In this document: positions 10,926-21,830 of the stretch, piece after piece
Position numbering within the stretch: the stretch's first letter is position 1
Layout of the letters: the number at the start of each line of letters is the position of its first letter
Origin: Ascochyta rabiei
Taxonomy: Eukaryota > Ascomycota > Dothideomycetes > Pleosporales > Didymellaceae
Length of the DNA stretch: 64,000 nucleotides
Assembly (NCBI RefSeq): GCF_004011695.2
Contig: NC_082405.1
Location: 1,488,001-1,552,000 of the forward strand
Direction of reading: 5' to 3'
Translations under genes and position numbers: made by a program
The notes under the pieces: generated by a model
Seen by the model: the letters and a program-made list of their open reading frames with translations, nothing else
What the model was told of the DNA's origin: nothing
Database searches by the model: none

Positions 10926-13280
10926 CTACGAAGTGAGATTGATCCAGGTCTCTTGATCCCAAGTCACATCATCGAGCCAGCGCATGAAATCCCCATCATC
11001 CCCAGGCTCAAACAGAGGTGCTCCAAGGGTGGGATCGGCTAGCTGTTCCGCCTCTGCTTGGCCGCTTCTCGACAAAGCAGGACCTGGACCCAAGATGAGA
11101 TCTAGTATCCTCTTCAGGAATGCCCTCCCTCGATCGCAGCTCTGATATCCATTGGCATCTGGCCTGATCGTTCCCAAGCACGACACAAATACGGAGAGGC
11201 TCTGTATTGTATCAGAGCGATGCAGCGGAAATGCCTGCGCCAAAACAGACGTAGGGTTTTGTTCTTGATGTAGCAGTTCCATGGCTAGAACTGCAGCGGC
11301 AGGAATCCCATGCACAGCTAGAATTTGAACAAAGTCGATTTGGAAATCCCGGAAGTAGTCTTTGCTGTCCACCAGCATGACTACCATCCTGAAGATCTCG
11401 GCACAGACGGACAGTAACTGCAAATTTATGTTCGTCAAATCGCAATGTACCTTCTTGCTCAATGTGCGCTGTAGTAGAAATTGGTGATCCAAACTCGCGA
11501 GTCGAATGACAACAAGAAACAGAAGCTCTAGCGGTGAGCGGTGAGAGTTCCAGGGGTCGCTGAAGTCGATGCGAAGGAACTCTGGTAGGTCGTCCCAGGA
11601 TTTCAGTACCCGAGCCTCAATGTCTGCAGCACGGCGAACGATCTCTTCGGGAATTAGATAGCCAAGGGATATTTCCAGGATCTCTTCAGTGATCAGAGCA
11701 TTAGTCGCAGAGATTCGCGCAAAAGTACTGCGTTGCACAGCGCCTTCTTGGTTCCAACCTTCCTCATCCAGCTCTGCAATCGTGGCCTGCAGTTCCGCTC
11801 CCTCTGACATCGTCTGAGCATCTGTCAGATCCAGCGGAATCTGCAGACGGCAGTAAAGCCTAGTAAGTTTCGGTGGTCGCCCAGCAGAAACAGCCGAGGT
11901 TTTGTCGTTGTTGTAGGCGCAGATGAACAACCGTTTGCGTAGTTCAGCAATAAAAAAAGGAGTGTGCTCGTCGGCAGTGATTTCTTGATGTAAGTTTGCA
12001 CATTGCAATGCTGCAGCTAGTGCTGAGGTCTTCTTCCAGTTATCGTAACCTGCGGGAGACGTCAGTAGTGAGTTGCTATTGAAGATAGCAAAGAGCATTG
12101 CTTGTGATGGCTCACTCCCTCGTGTACGTAGCGAGCAATATGCGACAGAGTTTTCGTATAACAGCCACAAATACAAATCGTTGAGCACACCGAGAGTATC
12201 GCAGAAATTGGTGCACTCTTCTGAGACATTGTGCATACTCGCAGCTAAAGAAACTCGATGAACTGGGGCGGCGTCGTGGGAGCAGAACACAGGGTCGCCA
12301 TCTGCATTGCTCTGTTAGCGGCCTTACTCAGTCGAGTGTCGAAGCTGTGATATACCTTTTAGGGACTGCGCGACAAGCGATACCAAAGATGCCAGGATAC
12401 CAATCACTTCCCATCTGAGATCTGGACCAGTGACGCTCGAGCAAAATTCGCGAGGGGTCGTGTCCCGCTTCAGTAACCTTGACAGTGGCTTTGAGGTATT
12501 CTCCCATATCTGTGCAGACATTGCCTGCAGATCAGCAGCTTTCGAGGACTCGAGGATCTTGTGCCACGTAGACCACAGCCCTTCGAGGTATATCTTCACC
12601 ATGGGTTCGATGATCACTACGCCTCCCGCAAACGAGAACCATTTGTCAATGTACTTCTGTATGGACGACAGATCTTTCAACAACACAAGGACCCTTACAC
12701 CCCTATCGATGTGTGACTGCAAGATTCGAGATCCGCCCGTCCACCCGGGTGGTGACAAGCCAACAATCGACTCATTCTCCGCCAGAACTGCAGAGTGGTT
12801 GATGAAGGCAGCTCCTTTGTCAAATTCGAGTGCATCTGTGCCTACGATTTGATTTAAAACCGGCTTGGGATCCTCCTCCAATATTTGGGGCGAAAGAGGG
12901 CTGTCTGGACGATGAGACTGTGTACGCATAGAGGTGGCTACCGCGTAGTTCCCTTCCGAACGCACTGAACGGGGCAGTGGCGTGAAGCTTTTTGAACGGT
13001 TTGTGCGTTCAAGATGATTTAGGTATGCTTCTGATGCAGGTTTTGTTCCAGAAATGAGCCAGTGCGAAGCGTCGTCGCCCTCCATACTGAAGGAGCCCGG
13101 ATCTGGATTTAGACTCCTCTTCGTGGCTGGCTTCGTCAAAGGGGCGGGGTGGTAAATACACTTCTCAGTCTTGCCTCTCTTCACGCACCTCCCGCAATTC
13201 GGCATCATGTGGTCGCATCGTAGCTTTCCCTTTCGACAAGGCTCGCATGCCTGCAGCTTGCCATTGCGGCGGTAAGTCAT
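10926..13280 (-). CDS. Zn2Cys6 fungal transcription factor
   Basis: A 766-residue protein encoded by exon 1 (13280-12356) and exon 2 (12301-10926), joined across a 54 nt intron (GTATAT...GCTAAC...GCAG) that restores the frame as LK-DGDPVFC. Residues 12-41 carry the binuclear zinc cluster with Cys at 12, 15, 22, 29, 32 and 41, followed by a basic, Pro-rich linker. The zinc cluster binds DNA, usually at CGG half-sites, in the nucleus. The rest is a long, helical, Leu-rich region of the kind found in the middle homology region of this family. I cannot name its targets. It is the first intact gene next to the repeat islands, lying between two of them, and no biosynthetic genes adjoin it. Position-dependent silencing is possible but not shown. 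Confidence 0.88.
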
Positions 13281-14316
13281 ATTATGATGCTTCTCTATGT
13301 GCGTCGTCCTCAGACGGGCGGGAAACAGATTGCCAGTCTTCCTTCAGTCAGCATTGCTCAGATGGCAGCATGAAGCTTGTACTCGAACCATAGTAGATTG
13401 GTCGCCTCAAGGTTGCTACAGACGCTGGAGGTCTGTAAGCGTCGTGAAGGAGAAGGCTCAAAGCACGAGTTCTAGTGCACCCGCTCACTAAAACCTAGGA
13501 AGTGACGTGAGCTAGGCAATGCACTGGTGGTGAAGTGGAGGTGCTTCTATCGCAGTCGGCATCTCGGCAGATCTCCGCGCCACGCGAAAAGGCGCCCCTC
13601 ACACTACTTCACTCGGCCACCGTCAGGTACATCAACATTTTTCCAACCGATTCCTGGCCCAAATCACTCGCCTACGCCCCGTATATTGCGGAAACGGTCG
13701 AGTCACAGCAGGTCACAGCAGATCCATCTATGCCTTGCAACATCACAATTAGTAGAACGACCACAAGTTGTTTTATTGGCATTAAGTAGGCGACTCAAGT
13801 TCCCTGAACACTCGCAGGCTGTGATGTAAAATTCAAGAGATAGCTGCCATTGCCCTCTCATGTATCCTCACGAGCTTTCGGTGGACATTCGGCCTGCATC
13901 TTCGTGCAACCGTTCCTTGACACATTAGGCTAGATAGCAGTTTCTTTCTTCGTAACCTTCTGCTCCTGCTCGACTGTAAGGTCCGTTCACAATATCAGGA
14001 AAGGATTTTGGCACAACCTACTAGAAGCGGTTGTGTCTTGTTCGTAGATACAGACTCTACTGGGCCTACTACCATGTTAGGGAAGAGATCGATACAAGCA
14101 ATCTTCAGCTCTTCGGAAGTACTCGCAACAGATGTTCCTGCGTCTGGTACAGTCGCGCGTCAAAAGTTAGTTCCGCGCTAGCGTCCCTCCAACGCGTCAA
14201 CCCAGCCACCCATACTTTTTGACCACCTACAACTTCACCACTACCACTCCGTTTTCCTTACTTTCTTGACCATTAGATGCAGAAACGCCGTCGCTTAAAT
14301 TCTGTAGAGCGGGATT
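13281..14316. other. Intergenic region, upstream of the zinc-cluster regulator
   Basis: About 1 kb of normal base composition holding the promoter of the leftward regulator gene. TGACGTGA near 13502 resembles a CRE/bZIP half-site. Open stretches at 13527-13829 and nearby overlap in several frames and have no recognisable domain or splice context. The right end abuts the mariner copy. Confidence 0.45.
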
Positions 14317-14961
14317 AGGCAATTGGGTGGCTACACGCAGGTGCAGGTACCCATAAAGTTGCTAGTCACTTTAGCTGTTGTGAGCGTACTATCTAAAATC
14401 TTTACAAACGTTTTAACACTACAGGAACTATACGCGATAGACCTTGCTTAGGCAGACCTAAGATACTATCTAATACGCAGAAGAAGCTCCTACACCGCAC
14501 AACACAAAGGAATCCCCAGATTACCTACTCTAAGCTTGCTAAAGTCGCCCAGATTGCTCTACCTGACAACACTACTACCTATAAGCCTAGCAAGTTAACT
14601 ATCTATTGTACACTTAAGCAATACTATATAACCTGTTAGAGGAGTAAAAAGAGGCCTAAACTTACTTATAGGCATACTCTCTAGTGTCTCTAGTTTACTT
14701 AAGAGTATTAGACGTTTAATTGGCGTTAGCACACAGTTAAGTTTAGCAATAAGTGCTCTGTTTAGAAGGGCTCTGGCTATAAACAGCAGTAGGTGTTTTG
14801 CTATCCTAATAAGAGATAGAAGCTAAGGATGATTACTGGGATCTCTACTAGTTGTCTACCTGCTTAGATGGTGTGGGGAGCTATATGGCTAGATGCACAG
14901 GGTAGACTACAGCAGAGTCCACTCATTATTATGGAGAGGGACCCTAATGCTCTACGTGGTA

Positions 14962-15026
14962 ACGTACCCCACGGACGAGCCGGTCACCGGACGAGTCGGT
15001 TACTTTTGCCAAGCCCCCACCAAACT
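14962..15026 (+). repeat. Left terminal inverted repeat of the Fot1/pogo element
   Basis: Sixty-five bases starting ACGTACCCCACGGACGAGCC. They pair with the right end except for about nine positions, all of them transitions (C/T or G/A), which is what independent RIP of the two ends would leave. Confidence 0.9.
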
Positions 15027-16760
15027 CCACCCCATTATAACCCAAAACAACCTAAATTAACACTGCAAACTGCAGTACAGTCTGTAATATTATTTAGAAA
15101 CTACTTCTACCTCTTTCTTACACGTTCGCACGTTATGTCTAGTCTTACTGCACTGTCTACAGCGCCTTTAGGAAGGCTCACCCACTTCAGCGCGCACCTG
15201 CTTCTTTGCCTTCTTACTATTACAACGCACCCTAAACTCTTTTAGGGCTGTTAATTGCTAGCCCTCTTTAACTACTAGAGTACCTTCTTTCTTAACCTAC
15301 TTTCTTTTGTGTGATTTTTGTTGTGTAGCTGCCTTATTAGCAGCTTAAAGCTTAGCAATCTTCTGTTGTGCTAACACTAGCTTATGCGCAATTATAGCTG
15401 CCCCCTTTAAGACCTTCTTAAACACTTTAACTATAGAGGTAGGCAAGCTATCTATATACCTCTAAATCCTTATCTTTACAAGCGTTAATTGCAACTCTAG
15501 TTTAAGGGTGTTGCTTGGGGTTTACAACTGCCAGAGCTTGTTATTAACAGGTAGTAGTGGTAATAGCGTGCGCAGCTTTATATTAAGGCTGCTTATAACC
15601 TATTATAGGTCAAACAGGACTAGTCTAGCGCCTTAGAACCCTCCCTAGATATTCCTAGAAGTAATTACAGCGTTGTAGGCGCGTATAAAGCATGGTAGGA
15701 ACTCTATCTTTATAATATAGTTAATCTAGTTATATATAAGTATTTTAGCTTAGCGCCTATACACCTTCTTTAAAGCAGTAAAATAAGCTATATTAAGAGG
15801 CTGTGTAAGGTGTAATAAGTAGAGAGGTAAGCAAAAAGTAATTATCTTGCTATCCTTGCAGTACTGCTGGAATTTAAGAGAATTGTAGCTCTTATAACTA
15901 TTAATAATAAGTAAATAGTAGGTGCTAACAGTACGCTCCTTTATATGCCTGTTAAAGTGGCTTATCTAGTCTAGACTAAGCTTGTTAGTAGTCTAGCCGT
16001 TATCAGAGACTCTAATAACCTAGTCTTAAGGCAGATCCTCTTCTTTGTACCAGGCAGAGAGGTAGTAGTAGGCCTTAAAGATAAGGAAGGCAGAAATAGC
16101 CTATCCTTTGGCATTAATGCCTACTATAGCCGTAGCCTACTCCCGGTTGCCTGGCTAGACTGCCTTTAGCCGACCTTATTGTTCTAAAGCTGTAACAACT
16201 GCTCCTAGGGAGATCTAGCCTATTATAAAGCCTGTCTTGTTAAAGTTGTATGTGTCTTTATCCTAGATGCTATACTTAGCTTTAGTGTTAGCTACTAGGC
16301 TAAACTAGCTCTGTAGAACCTTAGGATCCTTACAGAGGGCTCTCTTATAGTTATACTTGCAATTAAACTTAACTATAAGCTCTAGGTGCTGCTTAACAAA
16401 CATACTAGGCCAGTTTGCGCTAACAGGACCTAGATTATGCTTAGCGCGCAAAGAATTAGCTATAGTAGCTATATCTAAGAGCTAAGAGGAAAACCCTTAC
16501 GCGTCTAGCTTAAGAACATGTTTAATAATTACCTTCTTCTTGTTGTTATCTAGCTTCTGCAAGTTAGCTATAGAATTAGCGTGTAAAGGTTGTCCTACGT
16601 GTTAGTTGCTTAGTGTTGTTTAAGAGACTCTGTAGATAGCTGCAGCGCGTTACTAAGAGAGTATTGTGTCTTGTTTAAGAGCCTAAAGCGCAAGCTGTAT
16701 CTGAGCTTCTTTTAACGCGTCTAAATAGTGTTGTTAAGAAGGCATTAGTATGTGAAGGGT

Positions 16761-16825
16761 AGTTTGGTAGGGGCTTAGCAAAAGTGACTAACTTGTCTGG
16801 TGACCGGCTCGTCTGTAGGGTACGT
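16761..16825 (-). repeat. Right terminal inverted repeat of the Fot1/pogo element
   Basis: Read on the minus strand it begins ACGTACCCTACAGACGAGCC, the counterpart of the left end. It has more T and A than the left copy, so it is the more heavily mutated of the two. Confidence 0.9.
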
Positions 16826-17291
16826 TAGCTATACCAGTAAAAGTTACATTAAAACACTTAAGTAAGGTCTCTTACCTTACTATTGTAAGTCTTAGCTTTT
16901 TATGCAGGATAACGCGTATATATATACCTCCTACGCTGTATAGACATTTATAGCAGATTACAACATTACAACTCTCCTATAGCTAGCTTACTTACCTAAT
17001 CTTAACCTAATTAAGCACCTCTAGTGGCGCCTTAAACGGATAATGCATAAGCTCTACCTACAGTTTAACAACTATAGCAAGGCAGAAGAGCATTAGGATA
17101 AGTTTTGTAAGGCGTTAAAGGAGTGCTAGCGTCGCATCCTAAACTTGCTTATTAAGAAACTTATTAGTAGTATGCCAGCACGCCTAAGTGCCTGCAGGAA
17201 GGCAAAAGGCTGGTAAATAAAATACTAGTATAGAACAGTACAACCTCAAAATTTAGAGCGTTTTAACTATGTGTAGCTATCTCAATTGCCT

Positions 17292-18319
17292 CACAAAGTG
17301 GGGTGGTGGGCGTGGTGATGATGCGGGGATTCGCTTAGTGGAACTAACTTTTGACGTAGTACTGTAAATCTACACCTTTGTAGTCCATGACTCCCAGGAG
17401 TACAGTCAGTTCTTAGTACACAAACAGTTCTTTAATCTACATACTATTATTCAGTGCAAGGAACGCTGTATCTTAACTATTGCAGAACACTCTCAATGGA
17501 TCAGATGGGAGCAGAGACAGGGCAGTAAGGGAGAAGTTCGAGGAACTATCTTCACCTCTGCTTATGTTTGCCCACCGACGTCTACCACTGTACTACTTAG
17601 TAGAAGGCTGAGAGGCCATTGGAAAGAGTACTAAAAAGTCAACAAGAGAGGTAAAATACGTAAATGATGGTAAGGTGAGCTGACGAGTGTCTGCTAAAGA
17701 ATTCGTGTGCATAGTCAAAGATAGAACGCTCATAGCTTCCCCCTAGACTCTCAAAAAGTAGGCCAGCTTGATTACCTCGATTGTCCGGTCATACTTTTAA
17801 GATGCTCAGAAGTGTCTGGAGTGCAATTGTACGTGCTACAAATTTCTGCGGTGCTTGCAGGTAGCCTGTTTCGCCGTCAGACTTTTGCGTGATTCTGCCT
17901 ACGCCTGGTAGGCGAACATCATTGGAACCTCTGGCACGTGAGATGAGCAGTGGTTGCGTCTAGTCAATGACACAGCTCGCAGATTGCAGTTGAATTGGGA
18001 CAAGACCGGACGCCTGAACATTAGTGACACAAGGTAGGGCCTTGATCATGAGTTGCTCGCTCGTCGATCGACTACAACACCATAAGCTATCCAGGGGGTT
18101 CAACTTCTGCGAGCGCAACACCAGCGCGGGTTTCACTGCTAACGCAGAGCTGGATACTCTTGTTAGTGCTTAGGCAATGGTCTGATAAGGTTCAATCAGG
18201 TGTTGTCTCCAGGATATTGAATCGTAATAGCACGCCATACTTGACTTGATTTAGGCAATGTGCAGCCGGTGTTGTAGTGTGCAAATGCAGCTCCCAGCGC
18301 CTGTGTAGTCATCCAACCA
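17292..18319. other. Intergenic region between the mariner copy and the PPTase gene
   Basis: About 1 kb of near-normal composition. No gene, domain or RNA is recognisable. The right end is the 3' flank of the leftward phosphopantetheinyl transferase gene. Confidence 0.5.
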
Positions 18320-19472
18320 CTACCCCTTCCTCGCAATCGCCATAACGTCCTCTTCCAAATGCAGCCCTTTGAATTCAGTCAATATGTCAGGCAACCCTGC
18401 ATCCTCACTGCCCCACCGCCTCTCCTTCGCCGCAACACCAATCATGAAGTTCTCTTCAAAAGCCTGGATCTCGAGCCGACACTCACCCATCCTGCTGTGC
18501 TTGAACCATACCTCCGCGTCGCTGACCCTTTCGCCCCACACGCCATGGGTACTACGCCGCGCTGGCGTACCGGGGTTGGGCGCGCGGACATGCTTGAACT
18601 CCAGCTGTGGGATCCAGGTCGCCAGCAACGCTTCCCCGTCGAGCTTGATGTACGCTTCTTTGTAGCACCAGAAAGTGTAGAAACGGCGGAGTTTGGCGTC
18701 GATCAACAAGTCGCTCGAGAACTTGCGCTCGGAGCCGTCTGGTAGTGTGATAGAAAGTTGCTGTCCCTTTGAGCAGCACCGATCATGTCTGCCTAGCATG
18801 TCAGGCGTGACTGTGGTGCCGTCGAGGAGCGGGAAGGGCGGGGCGTTATATTTCATGTCGAACGTCTCTTCGTGGCTGAAGATCTCGGCGTACATGTCCA
18901 CCCACGCTTCGAAGCCCTCCGACTCGATCATGGTGCCTTCGTTGCGCTCGTTGACGCAGACTACGTCGACGCCTAGCTCGGCATCGAGGTCTTGTGTTTT
19001 ACATCCCACGAGGACGACCAGTCCGGCTTGGTGAGAGACGTTGAATTCAATGGGAGCCGGGCCGTGAAGCGGTGGAGGAAGCAAGGCACAGGGTTTTCCG
19101 TGTTTTGGGTCGCGTTTGCGGCCGAAGCTTATGGACTGCCAGGGTATTCCGAGAGTCTTATGGACAAAGAGACGCTTGAGCAGGGCAGAGGCTAAGCTCA
19201 TCTTTGCGTCGGCTACATGGTATTTTCGTAAAATGAGCTCTCTCTCTTCAGGGCTGATCAGAGCCAAAGCCTCTTTTGCCTGTGGCCATGCTTAGTCTGA
19301 ATCGAGTCGTGTCCTCTCAGGCGTAGCCCCTCTCGAAACCAGCAGGTAGACGACGTGAGAGATGTATGCATACCGACTCTGCAATCCTACTCCCTGGCCA
19401 TAATGTCCTAGTGTCCAGCAGCCAGCACGTGAGGCCGCGCCTCTTTCCCGCATCTGGGTCTGGATCTGCCAT
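18320..19472 (-). CDS. npgA: 4'-phosphopantetheinyl transferase, NpgA/CfwA type
   Basis: This enzyme moves the phosphopantetheine arm of CoA onto carrier domains of polyketide synthases, peptide synthetases and alpha-aminoadipate reductase (lysine synthesis). Exon 1 is 19472-19374 and exon 2 is 19279-18320, with a 94 nt intron (GTATGC...CACAG); the total is 352 residues, close to the Aspergillus NpgA length of about 344. The short first exon supplies the N-terminal W-x-x-DTRxLWPG segment seen in the family. Family motifs are FNVSHQ (about 112-117), GVDVVCVNER (about 136-145, with Mg-binding Asp/Glu) and WCYKEAYIK (about 237-245, catalytic). A 60-80 residue insertion separates motifs 2 and 3. 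It is divergent from the SNO-type gene with 237 bp between start codons. Usually a single-copy essential gene in these fungi. Confidence 0.93.
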
Positions 19473-19709
19473 GTCGTGTAGTAGCGCAGAACCATGTTCT
19501 GTGCGAGACGTTACCGCAGTTGCAGTTGTAAGGCTATCCGCGGCAATGGAGGGGCCGATTTCTGACCTCGGAGAGGCGCTCCGATCTGCAGATGGGCCCC
19601 AGACTTTCTCTATCGATAAGCAAGCTGCTCTCCACTTTCGCCGCGTTGGCTATGACTCTGTAGACCTCACTGCACTGTCTATCTCACTCAGAATCTGCAT
19701 TAAGCGAAC
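19473..19709. promoter_or_regulatory. Divergent promoter of the PPTase and PLP-synthase glutaminase genes
   Basis: A 237 bp gap between two start codons pointing away from each other, so it must hold both core promoters. I saw no strong TATA box in it. Confidence 0.6.
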
Positions 19710-20620
19710 ATGACAGTCACGATCCCAGACTTCACAGTTGGCGTCCTCGCCCTGCAAGGCGCCTTCAGCGAACACGTACAGCTTTTGCGCCAGGCCGCAA
19801 AGGAATTGAAGCAAAGGAAGGGCGCAAACACCAAGTGGGAGTTTATCGAAGTGCGCACACCACACGAACTTGCGAGATGTGAAGGCCTGATCATCCCCGG
19901 AGGTGAGAGCACGACCATGAGTCTAGTGGCTGCGCGGAGTGGAATACTGGAGCCGTTGAGGGGGTTTGTAAAGTGGGTTTTCCACTAGCAGTGACAGTCT
20001 CTGGACTGAGCTGACTGAACAATAGAGTGCAGAGGAAACCAACGTGGGGCACATGCGCTGGCCTGATCCTGCTAGCAGAGAGCGCGAACCGAACCAAGAG
20101 AGGCGGGCAAGAACTCATTGGAGGCTTGGACGTGCGCGTGAATAGAAATCACTTCGGACGCCAGCAAGAAAGCTTCCAGGCCCATCTCAACCTCCCCTTC
20201 CTCGGGCACACCGCGGACAAGAGCGCCGACCAGCCGTACCGATGCGTCTTCATCCGCGCGCCTGTCGTCGAGAAGATACTGCCGCACGCGAACGGGGTTC
20301 AAGCAACAGAGGAAGAAAGAGACGAGACGGTCGTTGCGCCTAGCAAGACGCCGGTCGACGAGCTGGCGAAAGAACAGTTGACCAAGGAGGTAGAGGTCAT
20401 GGCAACGCTGTCGATGAAGGCGCCAGCGTTGCAGCAAAACCAGGAGCACGACCATGCTGGGAAGGAAGACATAATTGCTGTAAGACAGGGCAATGTGTTT
20501 GGCTGCAGCTTCCACCCGGAGCTGACAGATGACCCGCGGATACATGTCTGGTGGCTGGAGGAAGTCTTGAAGGCGGCTGAGCGGAGGCAGACGTTCGAGC
20601 TTGCAGACCGTGCAAAATAG
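19710..20620 (+). CDS. Pyridoxal 5'-phosphate synthase glutaminase subunit (SNO/PdxT)
   Basis: The protein hydrolyses glutamine and passes ammonia to the PdxS/SNZ partner, which builds pyridoxal 5'-phosphate (vitamin B6). Exon 1 is 19710-19972 and exon 2 is 20026-20620, with a 53 nt intron (GTGGGT...GCTGAC...ATAG); the product has 285 residues. This splice gives [18 protein letters not shown], the family consensus around the nucleophile Cys98. The other triad residues are His251 and Glu253 in [14 protein letters not shown] at about 64-69 is the glycine-rich oxyanion-loop motif. A charged insertion of about 60 residues just before HPEL makes it longer than the roughly 195-residue bacterial PdxT, as in other ascomycete homologues. 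The SNZ partner is not in the window. Confidence 0.93.
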
Positions 20621-20802
20621 GTTTGTATGAGTACAGGCAGCGCATAGCATGGGCGAAGGCGTTAATACACTGAATTGTTAGATGGTTTGTACCTAGACCG
20701 GGCATGTTCTGTGCAGGAGCACAAACCCTCAAATCTTATAGTTGAACAGACGACGCCAGACTCCTTCCATGCAGTGGTATTCCTTTTGTCCTCTCGCCGT
20801 TC

Positions 20803-21550
20803 TTATCGCTCATCGTATTCGTCTGCGTACACTCTGCCGTAGCCACCTCGTCCAGGGTCATACTCATTGCGGTATTCGTCGCGCACCTGGCCGCCAGACT
20901 TTCCTCGCCCGTATTGCCTGCCCTCGGCGAAGCCCTCGTCCAGATCGGTGCGGATGACGCGCTCGTCGAGTTTTGTGCCACCAATATACTTCATGCAATC
21001 CAGCGCGTCCTGGTGTGTGTAGTATTCGACGAAGCAAAAGCCACAGGGCGTCTTTTGGAAGCGATCGAGGCCCATGACGAGGCGCTTGATCTCGCCGCAC
21101 CTGGACGTTGGTCAGTAGATATCCTCGACGTGGCTCTCGGTAGTGTAAATGGAGTAAGGGGCTCAGAAGTAGAATCGCTTTCACCTCAAGTGCAACATTG
21201 TGCATCGGAGTGAGCTGGGATTAACGAATAGTGTGTCATCTTTGCAGGAAGGTGATATAGTGCAGGTCACAGACAAGGGAGGGCTTGACGTACTTTGAGA
21301 AGAGCTCGTGGATCTGCTCTTCTGTTGTGTAGAAGGATAGGTTGCCCACGTAGAGCGTTGTCGCGTCTTTCAGCTTGTCCTCGGGCTCAGGAGTGGGGCC
21401 CCTCTCGTCATCGTCACGATTTCTTCTGCGCTTCTGTTCAGATGTGTCAGTCCGTGCATGTGAGCTGCGGAGCTCACGTAGGCGCACCTTTGCTGTGGCA
21501 TATGAACTTGGCTTGTCCAGGCGGTCAATTGTGCTTCTGATTGCCGGCAT
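20803..21550 (-). CDS. cbp20: Nuclear cap-binding protein subunit 2 (CBP20)
   Basis: The small subunit of the nuclear cap-binding complex, which binds the m7G cap and aids splicing and mRNA export. Three exons (21550-21488, 21433-21294, 21100-20803) give 166 residues. Intron 1 is 54 nt (a multiple of three) and could be read through, but it has good splice sites and a CTGAC branch, and its removal gives the expected spacing. Intron 2 is 193 nt, much longer than the others here. One RRM spans about 47-125, with RNP2 LYVGNL and RNP1 CGFCFVEY. The tail [17 protein letters not shown], followed by a DPGRGGYG stretch, is the conserved cap-binding extension. It is divergent from NUP82. Confidence 0.93.
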
Positions 21551-21830
21551 GACGATGAAGATTGTGCAGAATCTGTGAGGAGGATGTACGCGACTCGATT
21601 GGGCAGGTTGTTGAGACGGCTGCGCGAGATCCAGGTTGTGGTGGAGGTGTGGTGGTGGTGGACATGGAGAGCTTCGATGTAGCCGCATGACGCCAAGCCC
21701 TGCACGCGTCGAGCTTCTTTCACGGTAGCTCTCACTTTTGTTTGCGCGCCGCAGTTGACTCTCTCACCCACAACACGTACCAGACTCACCGCTACACTCA
21801 CAAACACGCGGTGCACCGGAGCCGGCCGCC
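21551..21830. promoter_or_regulatory. Divergent promoter of CBP20 and NUP82
   Basis: A 280 bp interval between divergent start codons. No clear TATA box was seen, as is usual for housekeeping genes. The pairing of a cap-binding and a nuclear-pore gene suggests possible co-expression. Confidence 0.6.

Larger units (their letters stand above)
14962..16825 (-). mobile_element. RIP-decayed Fot1/pogo-type DNA transposon inserted in the mariner copy
   Basis: A 1864 bp element flanked by TA on both sides (14960-14961 and 16826-16827). The minus strand encodes a decayed DDE transposase of the Fot1/Pot2 (pogo) group. It starts at ATG 16745 with an HTH part and continues with a YNFDETG-like motif (read YNFNKTG), VQPGNRE, AWYKEEDLP and a DGH-like motif altered to NSY near 15900. 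It ends in a CX2CX4HX4C zinc knuckle at about 15112-15171 (C-R-Q-C...H...C), a feature some Fot1-like transposases have. TAG and TAA replace many Gln and Trp codons. The element size matches the Fot1/Pot2 family, and it is not active. Confidence 0.88.
14317..17291 (+). mobile_element. RIP-decayed Tc1/mariner element, split by an insertion
   Basis: The two halves (about 14317-14961 and 16826-17291, roughly 1.1 kb together) encode pieces of a Tc1/mariner DDE transposase on the plus strand. The left half has the helix-turn-helix part (GRPxxLS...), a KKRPKLTYRH segment, FNWR and the VWGAIWLD core at about 14869. The right half has QDNAxIH-like sequence near 16890, a PDLNxIxHLWW-like part and KxRR-type C-terminal sequence. 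Stops are almost all TAG or TAA. The ends carry AGGCAATTG followed by a related CTACAC-containing stretch in inverted orientation (14317 onward and 17291 backward), the likely terminal inverted repeats. The 5' TA is visible; the 3' one has become TC. The interrupting element occupies 14962-16825. Confidence 0.85.

Noticed and set aside
13297..14222. Several overlapping frames of 60-100 codons
   Set aside because: No domain, no codon pattern and frames that overlap each other; treated as intergenic.
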